Source: Paraburkholderia tropica (GTDB taxonomy: Bacteria > Pseudomonadota > Gammaproteobacteria > Burkholderiales > Burkholderiaceae). Taken from it: a DNA stretch of 64,000 bases. The notes beneath the pieces were generated by a model, which was not told the DNA's origin, ran no database searches, and worked only from the letters and a program-made list of their open reading frames with translations. The number at the start of each line of letters is the position of its first letter. The stretch's first letter is position 1. Location: the NCBI RefSeq assembly GCF_914484835.1, contig NZ_CAJZAR010000043.1, forward strand, positions 1-64,000, in the 5' to 3' direction. Shown here in pieces: positions 1-10,169 of this stretch. Made by a program: the position numbers and the translations under genes.

Positions 1-285
1 AGTAGGCAGAATGCGGCCACAACCGGACGTTCGACACAGGCTCCTTGATCGGCAACAATCTTGGCACGCCTTTCAACACACGAACATAACCCGCAACCGG
101 GACGGCGCTTCACCGGCACAGAGAGAACCTCTGCAGACTTTCTAACAAGAAAGCCCCTCTACTGGAAATCCTACTTTCGATCTCGTTTAATCTGCAGGGA
201 TATTACCGCCGGATCACCGAATTCAAGCAGGTAATGGTGATTTCGCTTCAACGCTGCAGCGGCATCCCGATCGCCATTTCACTCT

Positions 286-537
286 TTAAGCCAGACTGGA
301 TATCAGATGGCATCCACATGTTGCACGGTGCCCATGCCGGGCGATCGGGATACCTCCGTCAGTCATTGATTCATCGCCTTCGATAATGACGTTCGGCCTG
401 GTATCGGGGTGCTTCGGGCAAGAGACCGCATCGCCCTTGCGGGCCACAAAGCGACCGTCGAACCTCATGGTTGACGACGCCGTGATGACCTTGCCACCGT
501 GGTCGGTGTCGTCGTCGAGACGAATAAGATTTATCAT
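286..537 (-). CDS. PAAR-domain T6SS spike-tip protein
   Basis: An 83-residue PAAR protein, which would cap the VgrG trimer of a T6SS and sharpen the puncturing tip. The sequence shows the family layout: an N-terminal D-x-T-x-H-G-G motif, a central CPKH segment, a NVIIEGD strand and a C-terminal HRATCGC-HLISS ending whose Cys/His residues bind the tip metal. It is a bare PAAR without a fused toxin. It lies 9 bp after the LprI-like gene and is the last gene of a minus-strand effector cassette. It is a diverged relative of the second PAAR gene at 30.7 kb. The Shine-Dalgarno is weak, so expression is probably coupled to the upstream gene. Confidence 0.85.
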   Translation of the reverse strand: MINLIRLDDDTDHGGKVITASSTMRFDGRFVARKGDAVSCPKHPDTRPNVIIEGDESMTDGGIPIARHGHRATCGCHLISSLA

Positions 538-546
538 GCCAACCTA

Positions 547-903
547 CTATTTCTCGACAAGAGTCTTCAAATAATCAACTCTCTGCTTGGTGAGCGTAAC
601 AAGACAGTCTTTAGTTATCATGTCCGAGCCGGCGCCTTGGGATTGCGACGCTTCAGATGCAATATAACCATTACATTGTTTATCCCTATAAGCAAGCCAA
701 GCCTTTTGCGATTGCTCAAACTCATTCTTGTACTGTGTCGACGTGTATATTCTTTGATAAATTACGTTAAGGTCTACTTTTTCCTTATCATGAGTATGAT
801 TAGCACAAGGCAAGTCATCGCACACATTCCCGTTGTCGACGCATGCTTCAGCATATGAATTCAAGGGCAACAACAAAAACGCCAAATAAATGTTTTTTTT
901 CAT
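547..903 (-). CDS. LprI/DUF1311-like secreted protein, possible immunity protein
   Basis: A 118-residue exported protein. Residues 1-19 form a signal peptide (KK, hydrophobic core, SYAEA). The mature part has the lysozyme-inhibitor LprI-like pattern: FEQSQKAWLAYRDKQCNGY followed by a C-terminal CLVTLTKQRVDYLK helix. LprI-type proteins are periplasmic and some inhibit lysozymes. Sitting between a glucosaminidase-domain gene and a PAAR gene, it is a reasonable candidate periplasmic immunity protein, but that is inference. The DNA here is visibly poorer in GC than the rest of the window. Confidence 0.7.
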   Translation of the reverse strand: MKKNIYLAFLLLPLNSYAEACVDNGNVCDDLPCANHTHDKEKVDLNVIYQRIYTSTQYKNEFEQSQKAWLAYRDKQCNGYIASEASQSQGAGSDMITKDCLVTLTKQRVDYLKTLVEK

Positions 904-1060
904 GGCACTCTCGACAGATTAGTGACTATATCAGACTTGTCTTCGGGAGATCGATATGTGCTGGGATTCTTGACAGTAGGAGATAGCTGTTTGCCATCGC
1001 AACCAAGCAAGGAATTTTTTCTCGATGGAGTACCAATGAAAATCCCTTCCCTATCGCTTA

Positions 1061-1459
1061 CTATTCGGAATCTTTCTGGCTTGGGGCTATCCCTTTTCCG
1101 GTGGGGTTTAGTCTATTGCTCCTTACCCAACCAGTCACGGGAGGTTCCGTGCCCGTCCCCAGGTAAACGACCGATGTAACCCCCTTGTATTCCGTGTAAG
1201 CATCAACAAGCTGACCCTTGATGACAAATACCCCATTCATTTTGCAAGAGAAATCTGGTGCCGAATAAAACTGAAGGCGCCCATCACCAGTCACGACTCT
1301 TTGCGCATCGTCTCCTGGGATGTAAACTCCGGTTTTAGAGGCGTAATCACTCAGCATTTCGCACTCCACTGCTGCATTTGCCGCGCGAAAGCTAAAAAAT
1401 AGGCCGGCAATTAATAAAATCCAAGCACACTGCTTCTTGATACAGACGATCGTCATCAT
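1061..1459 (-). CDS. Secreted SH3-like hypothetical protein
   Basis: A 132-residue protein with an N-terminal hydrophobic export signal (about residues 10-30, ending AANAA). The mature part has beta-rich segments (RLQFYSAPDFSC, GVFVIKGQLVDAYTEYKG, TGWVRSNRL) that resemble a bacterial SH3-like fold. Two ATG codons lie in tandem after a GAGGGTG ribosome site. It starts 6 bp after the glucosaminidase stop, so the two are co-transcribed. Periplasmic SH3-like proteins often neutralise peptidoglycan hydrolases, so this is the other candidate immunity protein. The function is not proven by sequence. Confidence 0.6.
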   Translation of the reverse strand: MMTIVCIKKQCAWILLIAGLFFSFRAANAAVECEMLSDYASKTGVYIPGDDAQRVVTGDGRLQFYSAPDFSCKMNGVFVIKGQLVDAYTEYKGVTSVVYLGTGTEPPVTGWVRSNRLNPTGKGIAPSQKDSE

Positions 1460-1465
1460 ACACCC

Positions 1466-2017
1466 TCAGTTTGAGTCATATTGAGTGAGGTTATAAGGAT
1501 CAATATAGTTTCTTATGAGTTTCCCGCCATAGTCTGGTTCAGTTGCATAGTGACCGGTTAGACCGTTAGCAAAGCCATGGGCGTCGGGAAGCCTGGCACG
1601 AGCTATCGCATACGGGGAAGCAGTCGCCAAAAGCCGACCATGATAGTCAAATGCATCATCAAGACTGGCGAATTTTCGAAATGGTTGTGGGACACGCTCT
1701 CGCACGCCATGCACTACATCGGTAGTCATCGCAGTTACATAGTTGCCGCTTGCAAGGTCCTGCTGATTCGCTTTGATTCCGAAGGGGTTATTGCTGTCGC
1801 CTGGCATGTGATGACCAAACCCACTTTCGTAGGCCCATTGCGCTAAGCTTATTGATGCAGGTATGCCCCATTTTTCCTGTGCAGCTTGAGCAGCTTCAAC
1901 AACTTCGTCTGGAAAGCGGCCTGTTCCAGTAAACGGCGCTCGATTCGCAATGAAATTTCCTATCAGCCCGATTGGATGCAGGTGATAGACGACCGGCGAA
2001 GCCGGAAATCCCTTCAC
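1466..2017 (-). CDS. Glucosaminidase-domain peptidoglycan hydrolase, probably 5'-truncated T6SS effector
   Basis: A 183-residue reading frame from a GTG. It carries a FlgJ/Bax-type glucosaminidase domain: ISLAQWAYESGFG contains the probable catalytic Glu (about residue 64), followed by NNPFGIKA and the YHGRLLA and HYATEPDYGGKLI segments. It would cut the glycan backbone of a rival's cell wall. The same frame stays open upstream of the GTG to a TAA at 2072-2074 and encodes a Trp-rich stretch (LERITKLQWWDK) that looks like genuine coding sequence, with no ATG and no good ribosome site. The natural N-terminus therefore seems lost. The neighbours (SH3-like, LprI-like, PAAR) support an effector-immunity cassette. 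Confidence 0.7.
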   Translation of the reverse strand: MKGFPASPVVYHLHPIGLIGNFIANRAPFTGTGRFPDEVVEAAQAAQEKWGIPASISLAQWAYESGFGHHMPGDSNNPFGIKANQQDLASGNYVTAMTTDVVHGVRERVPQPFRKFASLDDAFDYHGRLLATASPYAIARARLPDAHGFANGLTGHYATEPDYGGKLIRNYIDPYNLTQYDSN

Positions 2018-2258
2018 CGCGCTGACCTTGTCCCACCACTGGAGCTTCGTGATGCGCTCCAGCTCAGCGGCTTAGGTCCCCACATCGGAGCTGGGGGACG
2101 GCTAAGCTCGCCGAAACATAGTGTGTGCGGCGGCGTCGCGGATTCGATAACCGGTCTATTTTCGGTTGCTGTGACGCCGCGTACGTCGGCTGCGATAAAA
2201 TCGCCGTCTGAAGCGTGCGCACGCGGAATAGACAATTCGAATTAGGAGAGAAGCTTGG

Positions 2259-2576
2259 ATGAATGATGAAAATCGCATGAAGCCCGGTGTCATCGCGGGA
2301 GAACTCGCGCAGCAACTGATCGAGCTCGGACTCTCCTGGAACGATGCGATTGGAGTTTTTGGGCTGGCCGCGAAGGCAATTGCACAGGCAGCGGCGGCGG
2401 CAGACGACGCGGAGCCTGAAAAATTCGTTGTGAAGGGGCGTCGGCACTTGCTTGACGCCTTCGATCGTGAAGTGCGCGTTGTCATCACGCCGCTTGATCC
2501 GGCGGGTAACGACGAGGTGCGGAGTAATTCGCTGCTGGCGACGGCGCGACGCCGGGCGCAGACGAAGCTTCACTAA
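2259..2576 (+). CDS. Conserved hypothetical protein
   Basis: A 105-residue soluble protein not assigned to a family. The start ATG follows an AGGAG Shine-Dalgarno. The sequence is an acidic, Ala-rich helical half (GELAQQLIELGLSWNDAIGVFGLAAKAIAQAAAA) followed by a basic half ending in ATARRRAQTKLH. Codon use is typical of the GC-rich part of the window. It stands alone after the effector remnant and marks the return to ordinary high-GC DNA. Confidence 0.6.
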   Translation: MNDENRMKPGVIAGELAQQLIELGLSWNDAIGVFGLAAKAIAQAAAAADDAEPEKFVVKGRRHLLDAFDREVRVVITPLDPAGNDEVRSNSLLATARRRAQTKLH

Positions 2577-2799
2577 CCCTGCGGCTAGCCCATTCAACGA
2601 TCGTCTGCAGTCGTGGCGAGGCTGCGATCCCAGATGTCGAACCAACGGGCGTGGGCCGTTAAAAGAGGGAGGGCGCGTTCGGTGCGTTCGCCTGGTACCT
2701 GGCGTGTGCACAACGAAAGGATGTGCTGGCGAAACCGTCGATTGCGTTGTCAGGGGCCGACACCTGCGCGCGGCACACTCGGTACCCGTCAGCGTAATT

Positions 2800-3006
2800 T
2801 CACGCTTCACCGGGTTCCTCATCCTCATCCGCATCATCGTCATTCGGACGCCCCGTTTTTGCGTGATCGATCTCGACAAGATGGACCATGCTTTCAGCGT
2901 CGACCACGACTTCTTCGCCTGCGTCGATCATGGTCTCATTCCTGGCATCACGGTCCGCAATCACCCGGATCGGGTAGTCACCGTCGTTGTAAACGCTCAC
3001 TCGCAT
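2800..3006 (-). CDS. Small acidic hypothetical protein
   Basis: A 68-residue protein starting MRVSVYNDGDYPIRV. The ATG at 3006 is preferred over the upstream GTG because AGAGAGG lies at correct spacing. The front half looks like one beta domain, and the tail is very acidic (DDDADEDEEPGE). There is no recognised family. It is divergent from the Hsp20 gene that starts 190 bp away. Confidence 0.55.
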   Translation of the reverse strand: MRVSVYNDGDYPIRVIADRDARNETMIDAGEEVVVDAESMVHLVEIDHAKTGRPNDDDADEDEEPGEA

Positions 3007-3131
3007 ATGCACCTCTCTCTTGCATCATTGGTCTGCTGACAAGTCCGCGCGAAGCCCGCAATCTGTATTCCTGCCGACCGGTTTCATCCACGCCTGTCAT
3101 GTTGTCGGAGGCCAGCCTCGGATCTTGTGCT

Positions 3132-3161
3132 CTTGAAATTTCGTCTTCGTGGACTATGTTA
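3132..3161 (+). promoter_or_regulatory. Sigma-32-like heat-shock promoter of hsp20
   Basis: CTTGAAA (3132-3138), 15-bp spacer, CTATGTTA (3154-3161). The upstream box matches the sigma-32 -35 consensus CTTGAAA. The same boxes with the same spacing precede another hsp20 gene (7691) and a site at 13697. It lies 34 bp before the Hsp20 start codon. Confidence 0.6.
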
Positions 3162-3195
3162 ATCATCGCGGAATCAATGATCCCGAGGAGAATTG

Positions 3196-3771
3196 ATGAT
3201 GAATCCCGATCCGAAGAGGTGGAATCCATTCAAGTTTTTGCGCGTGGTGCCGCGTAAGCCTGACGCACCCTCATCAGACGACGAGAGGCCAGGCGAAAGC
3301 GATCAGCGCAACTCATTCCCCGACCTTTTCAGGCTGTTCTGGCGCGAGCAGTGGCGAGCACTCGAAGACTTTTTTCTTGATCCTCTGTCGGCTCGCGCAA
3401 CGCTTGACCGATGGTTTGGGGATTTTAGCTCGGCCCATTTCCAGCCACGCATCGACGTTGTTGATGAGGGTCCAGTCCTGCGCGTCACGGTGGAACTCCC
3501 CGGTGTTGATCGGGGAGAGGTAAAAGTGAGTGTTGCGAATGGTGTGATAATCATTCGAGGAATAAAAAAGCAGGATATTCGCGACGAAGAGAACGGGTGC
3601 TACCGGCTGGAGCGTTCCCACGGACGGTTTGAGCGCACGGTCCCCATGCCAGAATACGCCGATCCCGAGCGCGCGCTTGCCAGGTTTGACAACGGCATAC
3701 TCACGTTGACGGTGCCAAAGACCGAACCGCTCACGCCCTCGGACCGTCAGGTCGAGATCGAAATCGGTTAG
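3196..3771 (+). CDS. Hsp20 family small heat-shock protein (long form)
   Basis: A 191-residue small heat-shock protein, an ATP-independent holdase that keeps unfolding proteins soluble. The alpha-crystallin domain spans about residues 85-190: VDEGPVLRVTVELPGVDRGEVKVS, the RSHGRFERTVPMPEYADPE segment, a DNGILTLTVPK strand and a terminal VEIEIG. The N-terminal 80 residues form a basic, Trp/Phe-rich arm. GAGGAG at 3185-3190 allows ATG 3196 or 3199. It is preceded by a sigma-32-like promoter. It is one of three Hsp20 genes in 5.5 kb and the most diverged of them. Confidence 0.9.
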   Translation: MMNPDPKRWNPFKFLRVVPRKPDAPSSDDERPGESDQRNSFPDLFRLFWREQWRALEDFFLDPLSARATLDRWFGDFSSAHFQPRIDVVDEGPVLRVTVELPGVDRGEVKVSVANGVIIIRGIKKQDIRDEENGCYRLERSHGRFERTVPMPEYADPERALARFDNGILTLTVPKTEPLTPSDRQVEIEIG

Positions 3772-4037
3772 CTCGACCGTTTCGCAGTCGATGTGGCCGG
3801 GCCGGTGGAACGGCACCTCGAATGCCTGCGCCCGACGTGGCGGCCGTGCCCTTTAGTCGTCCGCCACCGCCTTCGCCCGGGCTCAGAATGCAGAAGCGCC
3901 AGATTGACCGTGGCAGGACATAAGAATCGTTCAGCGCGGAGCATAAATAGCGCTCATTCCAGTTCAGGCGCGGGCCATGGACGATAGTTAGACCGGATGG
4001 CATGCGCGCGAGACTATGATTACCGACGCGCATCAAT

Positions 4038-4388
4038 TCAGGCGTTCCAGCGCATATCGCACAGCGTGGGCTTTCTGGCCCGGCTGTATCTGACACCAGA
4101 TTCCTGCTGGAATGCGCCCAGACGGCGGGCCGCCTCATGGCGGTGAAAGTGACTGGCGAGCCAGAACTGGCATCCATCAAAGAAGACCTTCATCGCTGGC
4201 TGCGCCGTACGCATTGAACCGCTGCGAATGTCGGCCATAGCGTTTCGCACGGCGTCCTCGGTGAACGATTCCGTGCAACGTAGTACTTCATCAACCGAGA
4301 GTTGCCGGAATTTGAGATAGTCCAGACCGAGCATGCCGACAGGTAATCTGGCGGGCGTACGGGCATGAAGATGAGGGCTGTGCGACAT
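4038..4388 (-). CDS. ParB-like domain fragment or small protein
   Basis: About 116 residues. The middle resembles the N-terminal ParB/sulfiredoxin-like fold (LDYLKFRQLSVDEVL, VFFDGCQFWLASHFHRHEAARRLG), where ParB-like proteins have a ywLaDGfHRveAa motif. The usual D-G is replaced by S-H. There is no clear ribosome site, and the protein stops soon after the motif. It may be a decayed gene or an orphan domain. No partition genes are nearby. Confidence 0.4.
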   Translation of the reverse strand: MSHSPHLHARTPARLPVGMLGLDYLKFRQLSVDEVLRCTESFTEDAVRNAMADIRSGSMRTAQPAMKVFFDGCQFWLASHFHRHEAARRLGAFQQESGVRYSRARKPTLCDMRWNA

Positions 4389-4469
4389 CGCGATGCCATG
4401 CAATTTCAGGATAACTATTCGAATGGGCGTTCCGGCCGTGGCTCCCGTTTCCGAACAGGTCAGCCCGGC

Positions 4470-4724
4470 TCACTCGTCAGTCATGAGATAGCGAATCACC
4501 AATGCCGGGTCGGCGATATCCAGGATAAGTCTGCGCAGGATGCGCCGGCGCATATGCTCCTCGTCGAGCGTCCAGGGCGCGCCCTTTTCGCTGAGATAGC
4601 GAGCGAGGGTATCCTCGTTGTCGGCGCCTGCCGGCAGCTCAAGCCGAGCGGCCAGCAGTCCCACCACGACGTCATCGATCTCGATGGCGAGCGGTCTTGA
4701 GTCAATGAAGAGCTGGAGTTTCAT
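4470..4724 (-). CDS. Small hypothetical protein downstream of groEL
   Basis: An 84-residue protein starting MKLQLFIDSRPLAIEIDD. This internal ATG is chosen because upstream codons do not look coding. It has a beta N-terminus and a helical, Arg-rich C-terminus (DEEHMRRRILRRLILDIADPALVIRYLM). It follows groEL on the same strand, separated by a strong hairpin, so it may be weakly co-transcribed. No family is recognised. Confidence 0.5.
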   Translation of the reverse strand: MKLQLFIDSRPLAIEIDDVVVGLLAARLELPAGADNEDTLARYLSEKGAPWTLDEEHMRRRILRRLILDIADPALVIRYLMTDE

Positions 4725-4785
4725 GACGGTCTCAGGCAAAAAGCGGCGCCGCATGACGGAGGCAACGTGCGGCGCCGAACGGATT

Positions 4786-4812
4786 GCACCGGCCGCGACT
4801 GTCGGCCGGTGC
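4786..4812 (-). terminator. Stem-loop after groEL
   Basis: Perfect 10-bp inverted repeat (GCACCGGCCG at 4786-4795 and its complement at 4803-4812) with a 7-base loop, 20 bp past the groEL stop. No U-tract follows on the minus strand, so it may stabilise the mRNA 3' end rather than act as a classic intrinsic terminator. Confidence 0.5.
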
Positions 4813-4832
4813 ATGCAGGAAACGTCGCCCGA

Positions 4833-6849
<2,017 letters not shown>

Positions 6850-6956
6850 TCTCATCTCCTGAGCGATTTAAAGATTACCAATAAGGGAATCCGGCTGCTG
6901 TTACCGGAGCGTGGGGAACGCCTCGGAGCAGCCGAGCCAGTGTGTCTGGCGGAAAG

Positions 6957-6987
6957 CGAAATAGAGGCGGCGGTCGCGTCCTTCAAG
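6957..6987 (-). promoter_or_regulatory. Sigma-32-like promoter of groES-groEL
   Basis: On the minus strand: CTTGAAG (6987-6981), 16-bp spacer, CTATTTCG (6964-6957), about 108 bp before groES. It resembles the boxes at 3132, 7691 and 13697 but with one extra spacer base and one changed -35 base. Confidence 0.5.
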
Positions 6988-7020
6988 GGGTGTGAAAACG
7001 TCCATTTGTAACAAATTGTT

Positions 7021-7659
7021 TCATCGCGGCAGCAGGATGCGGTGGACAGCTCCGAGGCGATAAACCGTGCGGCCACGTCCTTCCGGGCGGCGGGGCTCAG
7101 GCAGTACGGGGCAGGGTGGCTGGCGTCCGCCATCGGCATCAAGCGTGTCGTCGGGGGCATCGAGCGTGCGCCACAGGCCGCCCTTTACCGGCCGGAACAG
7201 CCAGCGCACATAGCCTTTGCGCGCGGCGAGTTGAATCAGCTCGCCGCGATCGGTCTCGTCATCGAGGAGCTGGGGGTCATGCGCGCTGTCCACCCCGTAG
7301 TCGCCAAATGCCAGACGACAGGCGAGCGCCTCCGCAGCGCCGGCACCGATTACGTTGCACCCGCGCCGTTCCGTGCGCTCGACATCCCATGCACCGGATT
7401 GCCAGGCTGCATCCAGCAACAAAGCGTCCACACTCTCAAAACTGTGCCATGGCGCATGGAGCGGAATGGCTGACACTGTAACCGGCCGGGGCGGGATCTT
7501 TACGCCGGGCAGTACCAACGGTGTCGCGCGCCGGAATCCGTGCCAGTGGAGTATTGCGATGAGCGGTGTATTCACCTGCGCCGCCGCGGCAACAGTGACA
7601 GCAAACAGTGGCAGGCGCACGCTGTCGATCTGCGCCTGAAGTCTGTCGAAAAGGTCCAT
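7021..7659 (-). CDS. Hypothetical protein between groES and hsp20
   Basis: A 212-residue protein starting MDLFDRLQAQIDSVRLPLFAVTVAAAAQ, with GGGAGG 6 bp before the ATG. It has a short hydrophobic N-terminal segment, Pro-rich middle stretches (VLPGVKIPPRPVTVSAIPLHAPW) and a basic C-terminus. I do not recognise the family. It lies upstream of groES on the same strand and diverges from the second Hsp20 gene, so it belongs to the heat-shock cluster by position only. Confidence 0.6.
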   Translation of the reverse strand: MDLFDRLQAQIDSVRLPLFAVTVAAAAQVNTPLIAILHWHGFRRATPLVLPGVKIPPRPVTVSAIPLHAPWHSFESVDALLLDAAWQSGAWDVERTERRGCNVIGAGAAEALACRLAFGDYGVDSAHDPQLLDDETDRGELIQLAARKGYVRWLFRPVKGGLWRTLDAPDDTLDADGGRQPPCPVLPEPRRPEGRGRTVYRLGAVHRILLPR

Positions 7660-7690
7660 GAAGCCTCCCGGTTGTGTTGTTGCAGGGCAT

Positions 7691-7720
7691 CTTGAAATTT
7701 CCGTGCTATGCGCTATTTTA
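7691..7720 (+). promoter_or_regulatory. Sigma-32-like promoter of the two-hsp20 operon
   Basis: CTTGAAA (7691-7697), 15-bp spacer, CTATTTTA (7713-7720), leaving a leader of roughly 130 bases before the Hsp20 start. It is near-identical to the box pair at 13697. Confidence 0.6.
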
Positions 7721-7854
7721 TGCATCGCTCAGGCAGTCGCGATCAAGCGCTGCGTGTTTCGATTTGTTTGCCAGCGGGCATCCCCACGGCAGACGGACTG
7801 GAGCGCGTGGACCAGTCCGTTCTTCGTGAGAGGCCCCGATTCAAGGAGCCAGTC

Positions 7855-8295
7855 ATGAGCGATCTTTTCTTCACTACCGATCTGCTGGGCGAATTCGACC
7901 GCCTGCAACGGCAGATAGCCAGTGCCTTCGCGGGCTTTCCCGCAAGCCTGCGCGCTACGCGCAGCGAAACCTTTCCTCCCGTCAACGTTGGCAGTACCGA
8001 CGACAGCGTAGAGATCGTCGCGTTTGCGCCCGGACTCGATCCGGCGTCGATCGATGTCTCGATAGACAAGGGGCTGCTTACGATCAGCGGCGAACGCAGG
8101 CCTCCCGAGACGGGAGGTGGCGATGAAACTCGCGTGTACGCTCGTGAACGCTTCATGGGATCGTTCCGGCGCGTGATCGAACTGCCGCCGCACGCCGATC
8201 CCGACAAGGTCAGTGCGCGCTACGTGAACGGTTGCCTGACGGTAAGCGTCGGACGGTCCGAAGCGTCGAAGCCGCGAGCCATCGCCGTCCAGTGA
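7855..8295 (+). CDS. Hsp20 family small heat-shock protein
   Basis: A 146-residue sHsp starting MSDLFFTTDLLGEFDRLQRQ; AGGAG lies 7 bp before this ATG, so the longer open frame is rejected. The alpha-crystallin domain covers about residues 45-140 (VEIVAFAPGLDPASIDVSIDKGLLTISGER, FRRVIELPPHADPDKVSA, NGCLTVSVGR). It acts as a cytoplasmic holdase and probably forms mixed oligomers with the sHsp encoded 38 bp downstream. Paired class A/class B-like sHsp genes are common in beta-proteobacteria. Confidence 0.93.
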   Translation: MSDLFFTTDLLGEFDRLQRQIASAFAGFPASLRATRSETFPPVNVGSTDDSVEIVAFAPGLDPASIDVSIDKGLLTISGERRPPETGGGDETRVYARERFMGSFRRVIELPPHADPDKVSARYVNGCLTVSVGRSEASKPRAIAVQ

Positions 8296-8333
8296 CGCGA
8301 TAGAAAGAAGCACGAGAAAGCACGGAGGACATC

Positions 8334-8747
8334 ATGAACGACAGCACTGAACTCACTACCCGGGAGCCTCACACCGACCTTGCTTCGCGCGAAGGTGCAC
8401 GACATGCGAAGCAGCTTACCAGGATGGCACCTGCAGTTGATATCTTCGAGGATAGCCACGGCATCACGCTCTACGCAGACCTGCCGGGCGTCTCACGCGA
8501 AAAGCTCGACGTGCGCGTGCAGGACGGCAGCCTGAGCATCGAAGCGGAAGCGGTGATTTCAACCCCGGCGGGACTGCGCCTGCAACATGGGGAAGTGCGC
8601 CACCCGCACTTCTGGCGCGCGTTCACACTCAGCCCCGATTTCGACGTGTCGCGCATCGACGCACAACTGAACGATGGTGTGCTCAAGCTCACCATTGCCC
8701 GTCGTGACGCGGCAAAACCGCGCCGCATTGAAGTGAGGGTCGGCTAG
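8334..8747 (+). CDS. Hsp20 family small heat-shock protein
   Basis: A 137-residue sHsp and the second gene of the pair. After a polar N-terminal arm, the domain runs VDIFEDSHGITLYADLPGVSREKLDVRVQDGSLSIEAEA, then a FWRAFTLSPDFDVSRIDAQLNDGVLKLTIAR segment and a basic tail. GGAGG lies 7 bp before the ATG. The short gap to the previous gene indicates one transcript. Confidence 0.93.
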   Translation: MNDSTELTTREPHTDLASREGARHAKQLTRMAPAVDIFEDSHGITLYADLPGVSREKLDVRVQDGSLSIEAEAVISTPAGLRLQHGEVRHPHFWRAFTLSPDFDVSRIDAQLNDGVLKLTIARRDAAKPRRIEVRVG

Positions 8748-9126
8748 ACGAACGCGCAGAGGCAGGTCCGGTCATGCGGCGTGGTCTGCTCGGCCCGCGC
8801 CGCGTGACCCGCCACGCAGAGGTATCTATGCACAACGAACGCTGCCATAGCTGGAAGGACTTCATGATCGAGACGTGCGTCTTCCCGGTTTCGCACTGGG
8901 CTGCCTCCACGGCGCTGGGCAAGTGTGGACGAGGCGCCCCGGCAGACAGTCGAGGATTCGATACGCACCATCAGTGCAGGCTGCCTAGGCAACCGGGGTT
9001 CGTCCGCACAGTTCGTCGGTTGAACGGACCGCCTCGCACGATTGTCCAGTCCGAGTACGGCTTGCGCTAGTTTTCATTTTGTGCAGGGGCAACTGAACGC
9101 AGACTCCTGCTTCCTGGGAGAAGCAA
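8748..9126. other. Gap without a convincing gene
   Basis: About 380 bp. One plus-strand frame (8774-9070) exists, but it has poor initiation and a composition unlike a real protein. I see no promoter, repeat or RNA gene that I can support. Confidence 0.5.
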
Positions 9127-9426
9127 ATGCTCAGTCCACACGAATTCGCGACCCTGATGCTGGTTCGCCATGCGCCGGACCAGATCGACATGAACCGCGC
9201 CGAACTCGACGCGCTGCTTGAGCGCCAGCTGGTGATGCTGGAGCATTGCGGCGAGGGCGCACGCCGTGCGTATCTCACCCGGAAAGGAAAAGTTTTCCTC
9301 GAGACCGTATGCCCCAGCGACGCAGCGTGCCAGCGAGGTGAGCTAACCATTAATGACGGCGGCAGTGAACCCGTTACCCCCGGGTGTCTCGAGGCCGATC
9401 GCCGGATCGACTCGGCGATGCCATAA
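9127..9426 (+). CDS. Conserved hypothetical protein, small DNA-binding-like
   Basis: A 99-residue protein with a GGGAG ribosome site. The first 60 residues are helical with a wing-like end (MLSPHEFATLMLVRHAPDQIDMNRAELDALLERQLVMLE... YLTRKGKVFLETV), which resembles the winged-helix of MarR-like or small Burkholderia regulators. The last 35 residues look disordered. The function is not known. Confidence 0.6.
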   Translation: MLSPHEFATLMLVRHAPDQIDMNRAELDALLERQLVMLEHCGEGARRAYLTRKGKVFLETVCPSDAACQRGELTINDGGSEPVTPGCLEADRRIDSAMP

Positions 9427-9558
9427 CCCAGAATGAAGCGTTGAGGTTTTCAGTCCGAGTTGGCAGCGTTTGGTCGTTAGGAAAGCCGGTGTTTATTGGG
9501 CTCCCGAAGTCCCAAAGCCGGCAGAGAGGACAGGTCCGGAATTTGCGGGCACAGGGAC

Positions 9559-9580
9559 CACCGCCCGCCTATTCGGCGGG
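9559..9580 (+). promoter_or_regulatory. Hairpin just upstream of a ribosome site
   Basis: An inverted repeat (about CGCCCGCC / GGCGGGTG around a TATT loop) ends just before the GGGAGG ribosome site of the next gene. It could modulate translation in this heat-shock neighbourhood. The function is inferred only. Confidence 0.35.
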
Positions 9581-9596
9581 TGCCTTGGGAGGCAAT

Positions 9597-10169
9597 ATGG
9601 ACAGCGACCTGCAGCGGCGTTTACTTGGCGCCTCCCAATACGAGCGCGCCCGTGTGCCTGTCGCATTGCTGTTCGAGCCTCCGCTACCAGAGCGGCTGGG
9701 GCGTTGTCTGACATCGCGTTGGCATGCATATGACGCTTGCGCGCATGAATCTTCCCTGGTCCGGCGCGAGCGCTGCTTGCGGAAAACTGTTGCCGCTTGC
9801 CTCGCGCGATTGAAGTCGCAAAAACGCCTCCTGGCGCATCTGGCATTAGTGGAAGCTGACACCACCCAGGCGCAAGCGACTCTTTGCCTCATGGAGGAGT
9901 GCTACCGAGTCTATAACGAAATATGGGAGATCTATCTGTCTGGAATTGACAGCGGCCGCGGCGACCGGCCGTGGGAGCGAGAGCGCGAAGCAAGCGCGCC
10001 GCCAGACCAGGAACTTCTCTCGTGCTTGCGATTTGCTGCATACCTTCGCTCCATTGGGACACAAGCCGGGGCGGTGTTTCGCGCGGCGAAGGAAAAGGGC
10101 GACAGCGGCAGAGGGACGCAGGCGAGTAGCGGTTCGGCCACGAACGGCTACAAAGCTGAGCGCACCTAA
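9597..10169 (+). CDS. Hypothetical protein
   Basis: A 190-residue soluble protein starting MDSDLQRRLLGASQYE; GGGAGG at correct spacing fixes this ATG. The middle is helical, Cys-rich and basic (SSLVRRERCLRKTVAACLARLKSQKRLLAHLALVEADTTQAQATLCLMEECYRVYNEIW), which suggests a helical bundle. The C-terminal 50 residues are low-complexity. No family is recognised. It is monocistronic by position. Confidence 0.55.
   Translation: MDSDLQRRLLGASQYERARVPVALLFEPPLPERLGRCLTSRWHAYDACAHESSLVRRERCLRKTVAACLARLKSQKRLLAHLALVEADTTQAQATLCLMEECYRVYNEIWEIYLSGIDSGRGDRPWEREREASAPPDQELLSCLRFAAYLRSIGTQAGAVFRAAKEKGDSGRGTQASSGSATNGYKAERT

Noticed and set aside
1..285. Possible gene at the left edge
   Set aside because: No frame with a credible start or product; only a weak short inverted repeat near 138-152.
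2064..3257. Overlapping Arg-rich ORFs around 2.1-3.3 kb
   Set aside because: Out-of-frame shadows of the three real small genes; no ribosome sites.
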